A stretch of DNA of 64,000 bases from Cellvibrio sp. PSBB006. Lineage in GTDB: Bacteria; Pseudomonadota; Gammaproteobacteria; Pseudomonadales; Cellvibrionaceae. The DNA lies in assembly GCF_002162135.1 (NCBI RefSeq), contig NZ_CP021382.1, forward strand, positions 124,001 to 188,000, in the 5' to 3' direction. The notes below the pieces were generated by a model, which saw nothing but the letters and a program-made list of their open reading frames with translations, was not told the origin of the DNA and searched no databases. This document shows, piece by piece, positions 26,458 to 34,607 of this stretch (the first letter of the stretch is position 1; every line of letters starts with the position of its first letter). A program made the position numbers and the translations under genes.

Positions 26458-27291
26458 ATGCGGTTTATCCAGGTAACACTAACCCTCGCCCTCACTATGG
26501 GGTTGTTTGGGTGCACCAATCTCAAAGAGGTTCAGGACTTCGCGGGTCAGTCCGCCAAACTCTCGGGCTATACGGAGCTGACAACCCGCTTCCGGGATAC
26601 CTACTACCGGGAACAACCCTATCTATCCTGTGAAGCAGATCGTATCGCGCAGGAAAACGACGCGCGCCGTAAAGCGGCCTACAAGGATCTGCTAACCGTT
26701 CACCAAAGCGTGACAGTTTACATGCAGACATTAGCCACACTGGCTGGAGACGATTCATTTGACCTATCACCGGGCATCGATTCACTGTCGTCGGGCATAA
26801 AAACCCACCCGGATCTGGGGATTGATAAGGCACAGGTGGATGCCATCTCGGGGCTAGCCAAAGTCATCTCAAAATGGGCAACCTCGTCCTACCAACAGCG
26901 TGCGGTACGGAATTTTATCCAGGAAGGAAATGAGCCTTTGCAAACGACATTGGCCGGTATGGAACGGTTGATCGATTATTACCAAAAAACCAATGACAAT
27001 GAATGGAAAACCATTAAGGGACTTCTGGAGGTGGAGCTGTTATTTACCGATCAGCCCGAAAGTAAGCTACTCGCCACGCTTGCTCGTGCGCATACCCAGG
27101 ACAAAGCTGCCGAATACCAACTGGCAAGTAAAAAGTACACGGAAGCCAAGAAGGGTGTCCAAACGATTGCGAAGGGACACCAGCTACTGGTTGACAACCT
27201 AGACAAACTTTCGAAGCAGGAAATCAAAGATTCTCTCCGTCAATTTTCAAAGGACGTCAGAGCAATCAACAATCACATCGAATCCATGTGA
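26458..27291 (+). CDS. Hypothetical helical lipoprotein
   Basis: A 277-residue protein with a lipoprotein signal (LTLALTMGLFGC, Cys19). The mature part is almost all helix, with charged repeats and a Lys/Gln-rich C-terminus (DKLSKQEIKDSLRQFSKD). No Asp follows the Cys, so outer-membrane localisation is likely. It starts 36 bases after the nuclease gene, behind GGAG. It could hold or inhibit the nuclease at the envelope, but this is inferred only from the operon. Confidence 0.7.
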   Translation: MRFIQVTLTLALTMGLFGCTNLKEVQDFAGQSAKLSGYTELTTRFRDTYYREQPYLSCEADRIAQENDARRKAAYKDLLTVHQSVTVYMQTLATLAGDDSFDLSPGIDSLSSGIKTHPDLGIDKAQVDAISGLAKVISKWATSSYQQRAVRNFIQEGNEPLQTTLAGMERLIDYYQKTNDNEWKTIKGLLEVELLFTDQPESKLLATLARAHTQDKAAEYQLASKKYTEAKKGVQTIAKGHQLLVDNLDKLSKQEIKDSLRQFSKDVRAINNHIESM

Positions 27292-27327
27292 TCCATGGAC
27301 ACTAAAAGGACATAACAGGAGACCATC

Positions 27328-27741
27328 ATGGCCTTAGCAAACCGGGCTCAAATTGAAGCCATTGCCGCTGAATTGACCAAATGTGCTGATGTTGTGCATG
27401 AACGCATCATGCACGAGGTTAAACGAAAAAAAATAGGACTACACGAAGCGCAACTGATTTTTCAGGATGAAGTGATCCTGCGTCAAAAAGCCAATGGGCT
27501 GTATATTGATGCCGCCAATTGTGTGGTGGAGGGCTTGGCTGAAACACAAAAAAGCCTGCTGGCAACCATCGATACAGCCAAACAGAAACTTAAAAACATT
27601 AAAGATATCACCGCGTTCATTGACCTCACGGCGGATCTTATCGTGTTAGCTGCAGCCATCAATGCAGCAAAACCTTCCGCAATCCTCGCGGCGCTTAAAG
27701 AGGTTAAGGAAGACGTAGAAAACATGAAGAAAACTGCCTAA
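27328..27741 (+). CDS. Hypothetical helical protein, last gene of the nuclease operon
   Basis: A 137-residue, strongly helical protein without signal peptide. Residues about 92-118 form an Ala/Ile/Leu-rich helix (LTADLIVLAAAINAAKPS) that could insert in a membrane, which gives it the look of a small amphipathic helix-bundle protein. No family recognised. ATG 27328 follows AGGAG by eight bases; the gap to the lipoprotein gene is 36 bp. Confidence 0.65.
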   Translation: MALANRAQIEAIAAELTKCADVVHERIMHEVKRKKIGLHEAQLIFQDEVILRQKANGLYIDAANCVVEGLAETQKSLLATIDTAKQKLKNIKDITAFIDLTADLIVLAAAINAAKPSAILAALKEVKEDVENMKKTA

Positions 27742-27866
27742 CTGATATCTGGGGCGAGTAATATTATTGTGGGCCCTGATGGTGTAAAAAACGGTGAGGA
27801 ATATGAGCCCCCGATTCTGTGGTGCTTTGTACGCGCTCTCGCTCATTCATGTAACGGTAATAAGAT

Positions 27867-28325
27867 ATGGCATGTGTTTCTGATCCCGCTATGGCTGACC
27901 TGTTTTTAGATCTTGCCAAAACCTATCACGGTTATGCTGACGGTTTATTTAAATTATTCATTACTGTTTTGTTTGGCTCCTTTGCATTTGCCTCAAGCTT
28001 TCCTATCAAGACGTCGAGCAAGCTGACTAAAATCGGTAAATTTCACGTTACATCGACCTCATTAGCGACAGCTTCTGTTCTCCTGTCTTTCTATGTGATT
28101 TGCTTTTGGTCTTTTCGGTCTGCAATCGTAAATGCACATTTGGCAGCCTCGCAGTTTCTTTCGTTTCATCAAAACTGCGAAGGTGTTGAAGTTCTGAACA
28201 AAATGCTTGGCTTTGAAAGCCTCAACAGGCTTTCGCTGATCTTGCCGCAGGTTGGGTTTTTATTAGGCAGTGCTATGGGAGTGCTGGTTTTTCTGTACCT
28301 AACAAATAATAGAAAAGAAGGTTAG
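27867..28325 (+). CDS. Hypothetical membrane protein
   Basis: A 152-residue protein with three hydrophobic segments: FKLFITVLFGSFAFASSF, ATASVLLSFYVICFWSF, and a final VGFLLGSAMGVLVFLYL. Unknown function. It follows the nuclease operon on the same strand after 125 bp and may be an independent gene or the first cassette of the right-hand integron block, since GTTAGGC, an attC-like core, lies at its stop codon. Confidence 0.6.
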   Translation: MACVSDPAMADLFLDLAKTYHGYADGLFKLFITVLFGSFAFASSFPIKTSSKLTKIGKFHVTSTSLATASVLLSFYVICFWSFRSAIVNAHLAASQFLSFHQNCEGVEVLNKMLGFESLNRLSLILPQVGFLLGSAMGVLVFLYLTNNRKEG

Positions 28326-28512
28326 GCTTTTTGTTATATACTCCTACCTCAGCCCCCGATTCACATTAACAGCGGATTAAATGCAGCTTCATGATTTGTA
28401 GTGTTGAAGCGCAGGTAGCACTTATCGCTCTTTACGTAGACCTGTGGTATTTGCGCTTGCCCATGAAAAAGCTAGTACTGTCTGATAGCTCTGATTTTAA
28501 ATTTTCTTGCTG

Positions 28513-28528
28513 TTATTTAACTGTTAGC
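28513..28528 (+). repeat. attC 3' half-site ahead of a cassette
   Basis: TTATTTAACTGTTAGC matches the 3' half CTATTTAACTGTTATGC seen at 19921 and 30191. A convincing left half was not found. Confidence 0.4.
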
Positions 28529-28548
28529 AATACAGAGGAAGTCAGAAT

Positions 28549-28881
28549 ATGCAACAAATACCCGGAAGTAGAACTAATCCAAACTTAGTTCTTTGTCTGT
28601 ATTTTGCCCTTAAATCAATACCTATGTTTTTCTCTGGTATGTCTATTTATCTAGGTTATAAACTTTTCATCCTTGGTGTCACAGGGCAAGCAAGCTTGAG
28701 TGTCGAATCTAATACCGTAAGTGGGCAATTAATTAATGCTGCACCAGGTTTGTTTTTTTCTATTGGAGGTATAATTTGTCTGATTTTTTCTGTATTGAAA
28801 GGCGTCAAAATAGATTTTAACAACGGTCACGATCAGTTCTTATCGAATGCAGCTCCAACTGGACGCTATCGTGGAGGCTAA
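28549..28881 (+). CDS. Small two-helix membrane protein, cassette gene
   Basis: A 110-residue protein with hydrophobic segments SIPMFFSGMSIYLGYKLFILG and GLFFSIGGIICLIFSVLKG and hydrophilic ends. No family is recognised. It starts 20 bases after an attC-like half-site and is followed within 5 bp by an attC-like left half, the spacing of an integron cassette. Confidence 0.6.
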   Translation: MQQIPGSRTNPNLVLCLYFALKSIPMFFSGMSIYLGYKLFILGVTGQASLSVESNTVSGQLINAAPGLFFSIGGIICLIFSVLKGVKIDFNNGHDQFLSNAAPTGRYRGG

Positions 28882-28883
28882 AT

Positions 28884-28960
28884 TGCTAACAAGCAAAGGC
28901 AGCATCGCCTCTACAGAGGCTGGACCTCGCTACTCTCGGCCGCTGTTTTGTGCATTAAAT
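28884..28960 (+). repeat. attC-like site
   Basis: GCTAACAAGCAAAGGCAGC at the left and GGCCGCTGTTTTGTGCATTAA at the right are roughly complementary and sit between two same-strand small genes. The right core departs from GTTRRRY, so it is a degenerate site. Confidence 0.45.
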
Positions 28961-28973
28961 TGAGGCATAATAG

Positions 28974-29780
28974 ATGAACCTTTGCGAGTCAAACAAAGCA
29001 GTTTCCCTGGAAGTTAAGAACTTCATGCTGAATGTTCCAGATGTCAAGGAAGAATCAATTACTGACTATCTCGTTTGGAAATGGCGTGAATTGGATGCGA
29101 GGTTCAAATACATAAACGTCTCAACTTTTACTCGTCAAGAGGAAAATAAGACTGGGGTCGACTTTGAACTTGAATTATGGCTTGTCGGAAGGAAATTCCA
29201 TTTTCCGTTAATTTTCCAAGCTAAGAAATTTGTCAAACAGAATAACTCTTATGTTACTAAGCTGAACTATCCCAAAAGCACGCAATCTCAGTTAAAAAAG
29301 CTATTGGCTCATGCAAAGGCCAATAAGAAACTTCCCTTCTATGTATTTTACAGCCTTCCTGATAAAAATACGCAAACTATGTGTGGCGCACACGAAATAT
29401 CTGATACATCCATATTTATGGCTGACGCTCATACGGTAAAGAAGTTTGCTGATGGAGTGTATGGAAAGAGAGTCTCAAAAAACAAAATACTTAAGGAGTC
29501 CAATCCATTTCATTGCATTTTCTGTTGCCCACTAACTCAATCTGGCCATTACTTTGCGAGCTATTTTTCAGCACTAACTGAATCTGCCGAGCCTCACGAT
29601 AACAAGATTTTGCCAAGCTACGTCAACATGCTTCTTAGCGGTCAAATTCTTGAGCTTGAAGAAAAAGAGACATTGGCAGTAATCAATCAAAACGAACTGT
29701 ACACCTTTCGCGTTGTTGGTGCTTACGACATGCGGGGCTTTGAGGAAGAGCCCAACAAATCAATCAACCGGACTCGCTAG
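28974..29780 (+). CDS. Putative PD-(D/E)xK nuclease-like protein (DUF6615-like), cassette gene
   Basis: A 268-residue protein. EESITDYLVWKWREL at the N-terminus, then GVDFELELW near residue 63 and FQAKKF near residue 80, give the E, D-x-E and QxK elements of the PD-(D/E)xK fold. This layout resembles DUF6615 proteins. The C-terminal half has paired Cys (CIFCC) and is otherwise unknown. A nuclease carried as an integron cassette would fit a defence role, as recent work has found anti-phage cassettes in integrons. The last codons run into the attC that follows. Confidence 0.6.
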   Translation: MNLCESNKAVSLEVKNFMLNVPDVKEESITDYLVWKWRELDARFKYINVSTFTRQEENKTGVDFELELWLVGRKFHFPLIFQAKKFVKQNNSYVTKLNYPKSTQSQLKKLLAHAKANKKLPFYVFYSLPDKNTQTMCGAHEISDTSIFMADAHTVKKFADGVYGKRVSKNKILKESNPFHCIFCCPLTQSGHYFASYFSALTESAEPHDNKILPSYVNMLLSGQILELEEKETLAVINQNELYTFRVVGAYDMRGFEEEPNKSINRTR

Positions 29781-29808
29781 AGCGAGCCGACTATTTCAAA
29801 CGTTATGC
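29750..29808 (+). repeat. attC site (59 bp)
   Basis: It starts GCCCAAC (core RYYYAAC) and ends GTTATGC. Inside, GGACTCGCT and AGCGAGCC pair with one unpaired A, the extra-helical base expected of attC. It overlaps the end of the preceding coding sequence by 31 bp. Confidence 0.75.
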
Positions 29809-29823
29809 AATGAAGGAAAGTTT

Positions 29824-30162
29824 ATGCCAACAATAGAAACATGCGGAAATGAAAGCAAAAGAACGACCTTTACATATAGCGGGGATGTAGAGAGTGGTGT
29901 GACGTTAGAGTTTGAAAGTGGAGATTTCCTGATTCCTTCTCATATTATTCAAAATGTCATCGATCACTTTCGCGGCCAATCTGTCAGGGGTGGCTTTTCA
30001 ATGACTGAACCGACACCGGGAGGCGTTGGTGAATTCTTAGCTTCATTGAGCAATAACTTAACTCCACGACACGCATCATTCTTGTGTGCAGTTTTACAGC
30101 ATCAAGGCCATGTGAGCTGCACTTTGAGCGGTAATGCAGTGGTGGTTCAGTTTAATGCATAA
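29824..30162 (+). CDS. Hypothetical cassette protein
   Basis: A 112-residue soluble protein (MPTIETCGNESKRTTFTYSG...) with beta-rich N-terminus and a helical middle (PSHIIQNVIDHFRG, then GVGEFLASLSNNL). I recognise no family. I start at the ATG 29824, placed after GGAA and directly behind attC; upstream in-frame codons lie within the neighbouring gene and the attC. An attC follows the stop within 4 bp. Confidence 0.6.
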   Translation: MPTIETCGNESKRTTFTYSGDVESGVTLEFESGDFLIPSHIIQNVIDHFRGQSVRGGFSMTEPTPGGVGEFLASLSNNLTPRHASFLCAVLQHQGHVSCTLSGNAVVVQFNA

Positions 30163-30165
30163 AAA

Positions 30166-30208
30166 CTAATAAGCGAACCGCAGCGTCCGCACTATTTAAC
30201 TGTTATGC
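30166..30208 (+). repeat. attC site
   Basis: CTAATAAGCGAACCGCAGCG at the left and TCCGCACTATTTAACTGTTATGC at the right form a short dyad. The right side is nearly identical to the site at 19895-19937. Confidence 0.65.
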
Positions 30209-30243
30209 ACTTATTCGTTTTGTCGAGACTGTAGGAATATAAA

Positions 30244-30639
30244 ATGGCTATATTTGCAATTGGTGCATATTACGATGAAGATGTTAGTGGTGACTTTATT
30301 TCCAATAATATCGCTGGACCCGGATGGGGATTGGAAGAAGCACCAGAGCTGCATCAATTTATTAGGTGTTTAAAAGTCGGTGATATTGTGTATATTAAGT
30401 CTGCATCCCCCTCTAGTTCTGACATTATTGTTAAGGGAATTGGAGTCATTGCAAATGACGAGGTCGTCACTACAGGAAATGTCGTTTCTGCTGGAAGAAA
30501 TATAAAGTGGTTAGTTACACAAATGTTTCGAGTTCCGAAACCAACCGAAAAAAACAACGTTAGATTAAATACAATGTACGAAGAGTTTCATCCCTATGTG
30601 CAAGCAGAAATACTTAATAGAATATTTAATCTTGCGTAA
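30244..30639 (+). CDS. Hypothetical cassette protein, possible PUA/EVE-like fold
   Basis: A 131-residue protein. The arrangement VGDIVYIKSASPSS followed by IIVKGIGVIA, with a Trp-rich N-terminus (GPGWGLEEAPEL), recalls small beta-barrel domains of the PUA/EVE type that read modified bases. The resemblance is weak and visual. It lies between attC-like sites on the cassette strand. No catalytic motif or signal peptide is visible. Confidence 0.55.
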   Translation: MAIFAIGAYYDEDVSGDFISNNIAGPGWGLEEAPELHQFIRCLKVGDIVYIKSASPSSSDIIVKGIGVIANDEVVTTGNVVSAGRNIKWLVTQMFRVPKPTEKNNVRLNTMYEEFHPYVQAEILNRIFNLA

Positions 30640-30667
30640 AACAATATGCAGATCTACAGGGGCTTAG

Positions 30668-30684
30668 CTATTTAACTATTTAGC
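30668..30684 (+). repeat. attC-like 3' half-site
   Basis: CTATTTAACTATTTAGC, a degenerate copy of the array's attC 3' half, 29 bp after the preceding stop codon. Confidence 0.4.
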
Positions 30685-30774
30685 TTTACAGAGTAACCAA
30701 GAAGGTAAAGCATACGTGTTGCAACCTTACCATAACGAAGAAAGGGTGCGGTATTCCTACTTATAGAGTTGGAG

Positions 30775-31017
30775 ATGGATATATATGTAAATTCTGTTTT
30801 TCTAACTACATCCGATGATATACAATTTTCTGGTTTCCGACAGTGACTATCTCATAGAAAAATTTTTGTAATCGAAGATGAACGCAATTTTTATTTTTGT
30901 GGTCATAGTGGGTGGTTCGCGCAGTGTGAAATGGAATCAATGTGTCATTATGGCGTGGGCTTAGGCAAAAAGGTACAATGGGATATGGGGCATGCTCCCT
31001 CTTTCTCGTCCAAATAG
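30775..31017 (+). pseudogene. Small cassette gene with an in-frame stop
   Basis: One frame reads 80 codons from ATG 30775: MDIYVNSVFLTTSDDIQFSG, then TGA at 30844, then KIFVIEDERNFYFCGHSGWF and VGLGKKVQWDMGHAP before TAG. The coding character on both sides of the TGA suggests a single gene with a nonsense mutation. No family is recognised. It follows an attC-like half-site. Confidence 0.45.
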
Positions 31018-31116
31018 GCTAACTAGGCCATTAATTACGGTCCTACTGGCTGCTCGACGTTCATGGCGTCGCGGGGGCGGAAGTGGTTAAAACTATTAGA
31101 GTGATGTTTTCTCCAT

Positions 31117-31142
31117 AAACGCAGGCTCAGGTGCCTGCGTTT
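31117..31142. terminator. Hairpin at the right end of the integron array
   Basis: AAACGCAGGC and GCCTGCGTTT pair perfectly around TCAGGT. It separates the plus-strand cassettes from the minus-strand genes that follow. Confidence 0.55.
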
Positions 31143-31273
31143 GGTTACAGGCCGGCTATGATGAATAAAATAATGATGTGCCTACTGATTAGCGTAATCT
31201 AACCTCAATTACTCATCGTATTCAGGTTCATCGCAATAAATGACAGTCTTCGATGAATCATCTCTCCTTGCCA

Positions 31274-31969
31274 TTAAAAATGGTTATAGCCAGCATCAGA
31301 AACATCCACCGCTTCGAAGCTCTCGCCAAACACAGCTTCAAGCCTAAGTCTTACTTCATTTATTGGTAAATCGAAAGTTACCGAATAATGCGACCAAGTC
31401 ACTGGTAATATAATGTGCGAGACCGGCATTCCAAACAAAGAATCATTTACGGAATAAAAGGCAAGACTTTGTTCGATTTTATAAGGCCTAACTTTGGCTT
31501 CGCTGAAGTAGGGGTGTGAGGTAACTTCGCTGAATAGGTTATAGCTAACTTTTGGGAAGTCGCAGGTATTGAAATTCTGGAAAATATCCTCAAGGCTGTG
31601 GCGGGTGTTTTTCTTGACTGGCTGATTATAGGATTTTGTATCAGAAGTCCCTGTTTTCTCATAACTAATCTTGCATTCACGAGAGTTATATAAGGCGGAA
31701 AGAATTTCCATTTGCCCGCTATGCGTATGTTTATAAAGTTCAAGATCCTCCTGGAACCTCTGATTAAGTTGTATCCAAAAGTATGCTTCGTTGGTGTGGA
31801 TGTCATCGAAATATAGTTCTGATTTTTGAAGCGCAATGCGCGCATTGACGTGGTCTTCCAAATAGGTGGCAGCTTTTGCGCATTTAAAGGAATGGTAAAT
31901 TTTGTCTTGACGGGTGTCGCATCCAATAAGAGCCAATATCGCAACAACTGTAACAAATAGGTTTTTCAT
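31274..31969 (-). CDS. Hypothetical lipoprotein
   Basis: A 231-residue protein with a lipoprotein signal (VTVVAILALIGC, Cys17, followed by Asp, which might retain it at the inner membrane). The mature part has a helical, tetratricopeptide-like first half (FKCAKAATYLEDHVNARIA...) and a beta-rich second half. I recognise no family. The neighbours on the same strand are also small envelope proteins. Confidence 0.6.
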   Translation of the reverse strand: MKNLFVTVVAILALIGCDTRQDKIYHSFKCAKAATYLEDHVNARIALQKSELYFDDIHTNEAYFWIQLNQRFQEDLELYKHTHSGQMEILSALYNSRECKISYEKTGTSDTKSYNQPVKKNTRHSLEDIFQNFNTCDFPKVSYNLFSEVTSHPYFSEAKVRPYKIEQSLAFYSVNDSLFGMPVSHIILPVTWSHYSVTFDLPINEVRLRLEAVFGESFEAVDVSDAGYNHF

Positions 31970-32203
31970 TAAATATCACGCTCCATGAAATATACGCTGA
32001 TAATTGTTTAGTGGACTGCTAATAAACGGGGGAAGGTGTCTACTCCTTGTTTGATATCCATTTTATTGGCCGCTGGTGTTGTCAGGATGTAGAAGAAGTT
32101 TATTTATCCTCTGATTTTTGGAGCGACTCTTCATCGTCGTCTTCTTCGCTCTCTTCGAGCAAAGCGTTTAGTCCAGCCGAGAACGTTGAGGCAGCAATTA
32201 GCC

Positions 32204-32431
32204 TTATAATCCAGGAAACCACCGGAGAGTCAAAGAAGCGGGAAGTAAACAAAACTCCATAGTATTTATTATTGAACTCTGCCGCGAGACCATGCCCAAT
32301 ATAAAGAGATTTTTTGTCGCAATAAAATCATCCCATGCAATATACCAACCGCTCACGTAGAGCAATCCGCCAGCAACGACGAGCGCACCCAGGAAAGCAG
32401 CCAAACCGTTGTTATTTTCTGTTTGCACCAT
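32204..32431 (-). CDS. Small membrane protein
   Basis: A 75-residue protein with one clear hydrophobic segment (AAFLGALVVAGGLLYVSGWYIA) and a second weaker one. The start at 32431 has GGGAG eight bases upstream; the in-frame ATG codons further up have no such site. The C-terminal 25 residues look unlike the rest, so the end may be frameshifted. Unknown function. Confidence 0.45.
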   Translation of the reverse strand: MVQTENNNGLAAFLGALVVAGGLLYVSGWYIAWDDFIATKNLFILGMVSRQSSIINTMEFCLLPASLTLRWFPGL

Positions 32432-32573
32432 TTTTTCTCCCATGTTTATCGTTTTCATCGGTATGTTAATTTTTACTATTGGTCCACATTCAATGCAGGA
32501 GAATGTAGGAAGCGCAGGCCAACCTGTATAGAAGATGCCGGCCTGTGCTGTTGTGACATACTAGTTAGATGGG

Positions 32574-33152
32574 CTAAATGCTTAAGAGGGATAAAATAAA
32601 ACACACTATCCAAACGATAAAGTATGCGTTATTTTGCTTCAGTATCTTAGCTCTTTGAAAAAGATATACCGGTACGAGCCATACCCAGCCTCTAAAAGCA
32701 GTAGTATTTATGCCTGCGTTTTTCAGCCTGCTTTCATCCCAGATTGACAGCGCTATATTAAGAATCACGGTGACATACCAGAACTCGGCGTTTTGCATGG
32801 CGTATTCTGCTAGATACTCGTTACCGGAATTCATGGCGAAGGCAACCATGTATTCAAGCACGAGCCCCAGGATTGGAGCGAAGGCCAGTATCCATACGAC
32901 CGTGCTGTCGACTTTATCTCCCGTCAATGGTGGTGGGACCACTTTTTCCAGATGTGCGCGCAATTCAGTATTTTCAATGGCCATCCATTCTGGAAAGCCT
33001 TGGCGCCATACAGCGGTGCCGTAAGACAGTGATTGGCTGTTTATTAATTCGATAATTTTCTCCTCTGAAATACCTCCCATGCGTTGGCCGTTCTTTTCGT
33101 AGAACCAGGGTTTTGCTTCGGGTTGGATTGAGGGTTGTTCTTGTGTGTTCAT
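32574..33152 (-). CDS. GYF_2 (DUF4339) domain membrane protein
   Basis: A 192-residue protein. Residues 14-70 fit the GYF_2 domain: PWFYEKNGQRMGGISEEKI, then YGTAVWRQGFPEWM, with the conserved aromatic residues. Behind a Pro-rich linker there are four hydrophobic segments (VWILAFAPILGLVLEYMVA, WYVTVILNIALSI, FRGWVWLVPVYLF, AYFIVWIVCFILSLL). GYF_2 domains probably bind proline-rich partners; what this one recognises is unknown. Confidence 0.75.
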   Translation of the reverse strand: MNTQEQPSIQPEAKPWFYEKNGQRMGGISEEKIIELINSQSLSYGTAVWRQGFPEWMAIENTELRAHLEKVVPPPLTGDKVDSTVVWILAFAPILGLVLEYMVAFAMNSGNEYLAEYAMQNAEFWYVTVILNIALSIWDESRLKNAGINTTAFRGWVWLVPVYLFQRAKILKQNNAYFIVWIVCFILSLLSI

Positions 33153-33365
33153 ACTGTACCTTTAAGACTATGGTGGGATTATTAGTATGTAGCAGGAGAG
33201 TTACTTTGTGGTTTTGTTTTAGGATTTTACATTTCTATTCAACGCCGGTAACTCCCTTTTTTCAAGCAGAAATGTCGGATTGGATCGAGGGCAATAACTT
33301 TGATTGTATACACAGTTATTTCTGTTGAAAGTCCTAATATTGTAAGATTTGTATTGAGGGAAAAT

Positions 33366-33722
33366 TTAGTCGAAAGTAACGGTATAAATGTTTTTTTCCG
33401 TTGTTACTTCCACCTCACGTATATTGTCGAGATTGCAAGATGTTAGTGATTTAAGTATCTCACCATATTTTAGAGTTCTCCCAGTTTTCGCAGTTTTCGC
33501 TTTATCATAATTAACACAATTACCTCGATTAATAATAACTTCGTGTATGGTCGTTTCGTCAACAAGTGATTGGACATTTACTCGCGCTACTCTTACAGAA
33601 TTATTTGGGACTTGGTAGTAATCTAAGATTACTTCAATTTCTGGTTCGTCGTTTACGGAACAGCCAATAACTAAAAGAGTTAATATGGTCACTAGAAAAT
33701 GGCGATGGGAAAATGATTTCAT
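33366..33722 (-). CDS. Small lipoprotein
   Basis: A 118-residue protein whose signal ends LTLLVIGC. The mature part is short and beta-rich, with two Cys (NRGNC, TSC) that could pair. I start at ATG 33722, which places the signal peptide at the N-terminus with TGGAG upstream. Unknown function. It is divergent in composition (AT-rich) from the chromosomal ends. Confidence 0.55.
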   Translation of the reverse strand: MKSFSHRHFLVTILTLLVIGCSVNDEPEIEVILDYYQVPNNSVRVARVNVQSLVDETTIHEVIINRGNCVNYDKAKTAKTGRTLKYGEILKSLTSCNLDNIREVEVTTEKNIYTVTFD

Positions 33723-33843
33723 AATACACTCCACTTGATAATAGCTAGATTTTAGGTGGCAAAGACAATAAATCATTCGATTTATCTGAATGCTCATTCA
33801 CTTCGCTGACTGTTAATTAAAAAAAGTAATGTTGAATATACGG

Positions 33844-34047
33844 CTATCCCATGATCAAGAAAGCCAAACACAGATAAAAGGAATAAATTAAAAAATTGTA
33901 ATACCTCTCATGAGATTCAATAGCTAACCGTGGCCTATATAACGGGATTTTCTGTTGCAATAAAATCGCTCCGTAAAAGCCACATACTAATAAAACAAAA
34001 AGCTTTGATTTTCGGATACCATAGTTTTTCTCTCCAAAATTGAGCAT
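33844..34047 (-). CDS. Very small membrane protein
   Basis: A 67-residue protein with two hydrophobic segments (LFVLLVCGFYGAILL and FLIYSFYLCLAFLIMG) joined by a basic loop. No family and no strong ribosome site, so it may not be a real gene. Confidence 0.35.
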   Translation of the reverse strand: MLNFGEKNYGIRKSKLFVLLVCGFYGAILLQQKIPLYRPRLAIESHERYYNFLIYSFYLCLAFLIMG

Positions 34048-34226
34048 TAATTTTTCAAATTCACTTGAAACAGCCTATAGCAAACAGGTCGCTGCTTGAT
34101 CCCGTTAGATATCCGCGCAAGGTCTATGGCGATTGGGTATAAAACACTTTTTGGCATGAATAGGACGTCTGATTAGGTGAGCTACCCCCTAGACCCTCCC
34201 TTTGGTAGAACAAAAAATAACCATTA

Positions 34227-34260
34227 CTACATTTTGACCTTTATATAGGTCAAAATGTAG
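34227..34260. promoter_or_regulatory. Perfect 14-bp inverted repeat upstream of the XRE gene
   Basis: CTACATTTTGACCT and AGGTCAAAATGTAG flank TTATAT. The repeat ends 68 bp before the XRE start codon, the place of an autoregulatory operator. A weak hairpin terminator is the alternative. Confidence 0.5.
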
Positions 34261-34328
34261 TTTATCAAGCGTGGAATGTCCATATTTTTCCCAACAAGCT
34301 CACTATATTTAATGGCTGTTGGTGATCT

Positions 34329-34562
34329 ATGGATATTCTTGTCTGTTTTGGGAAAGCAGTTAAACTGCGGAGAGTTGAGGTGGATCTGACCCAAGAGGCT
34401 TTGGCTGACAAGGCGGGTCTGGCGAGATCATTTGTTTCGGGGATTGAACGGGGTGCTACAAAAGCTTCTATTGAGAGTGTATGGCGATTGGCTAATGCAT
34501 TGGACTGTAGCCCCTCAGATCTATGGGTTGTTGCTGAACGGTTGTACTTCTCCTATAAGTAA
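34329..34562 (+). CDS. XRE-family helix-turn-helix regulator
   Basis: A 77-residue single-domain repressor/activator. The HTH reads LTQEALADKAGLARSFVSGIE, followed by SIESVWRLANALDCSPSDLW. Size and layout resemble the controller (C) proteins of restriction-modification systems, but no methylase or restriction gene is adjacent. It converges with a tyrosine recombinase gene, so it may regulate that element. Confidence 0.85.
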   Translation: MDILVCFGKAVKLRRVEVDLTQEALADKAGLARSFVSGIERGATKASIESVWRLANALDCSPSDLWVVAERLYFSYK

Positions 34563-34607
34563 TTTGAAAATTCCACGAATCGTACTTACTGAGTATGTTG
34601 ACGGGGT

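Noticed and set aside
30844..30846. TGA as selenocysteine codon
   Set aside because: No SECIS-like hairpin follows and the gene is a small cassette of no redox type; a nonsense mutation is simpler.
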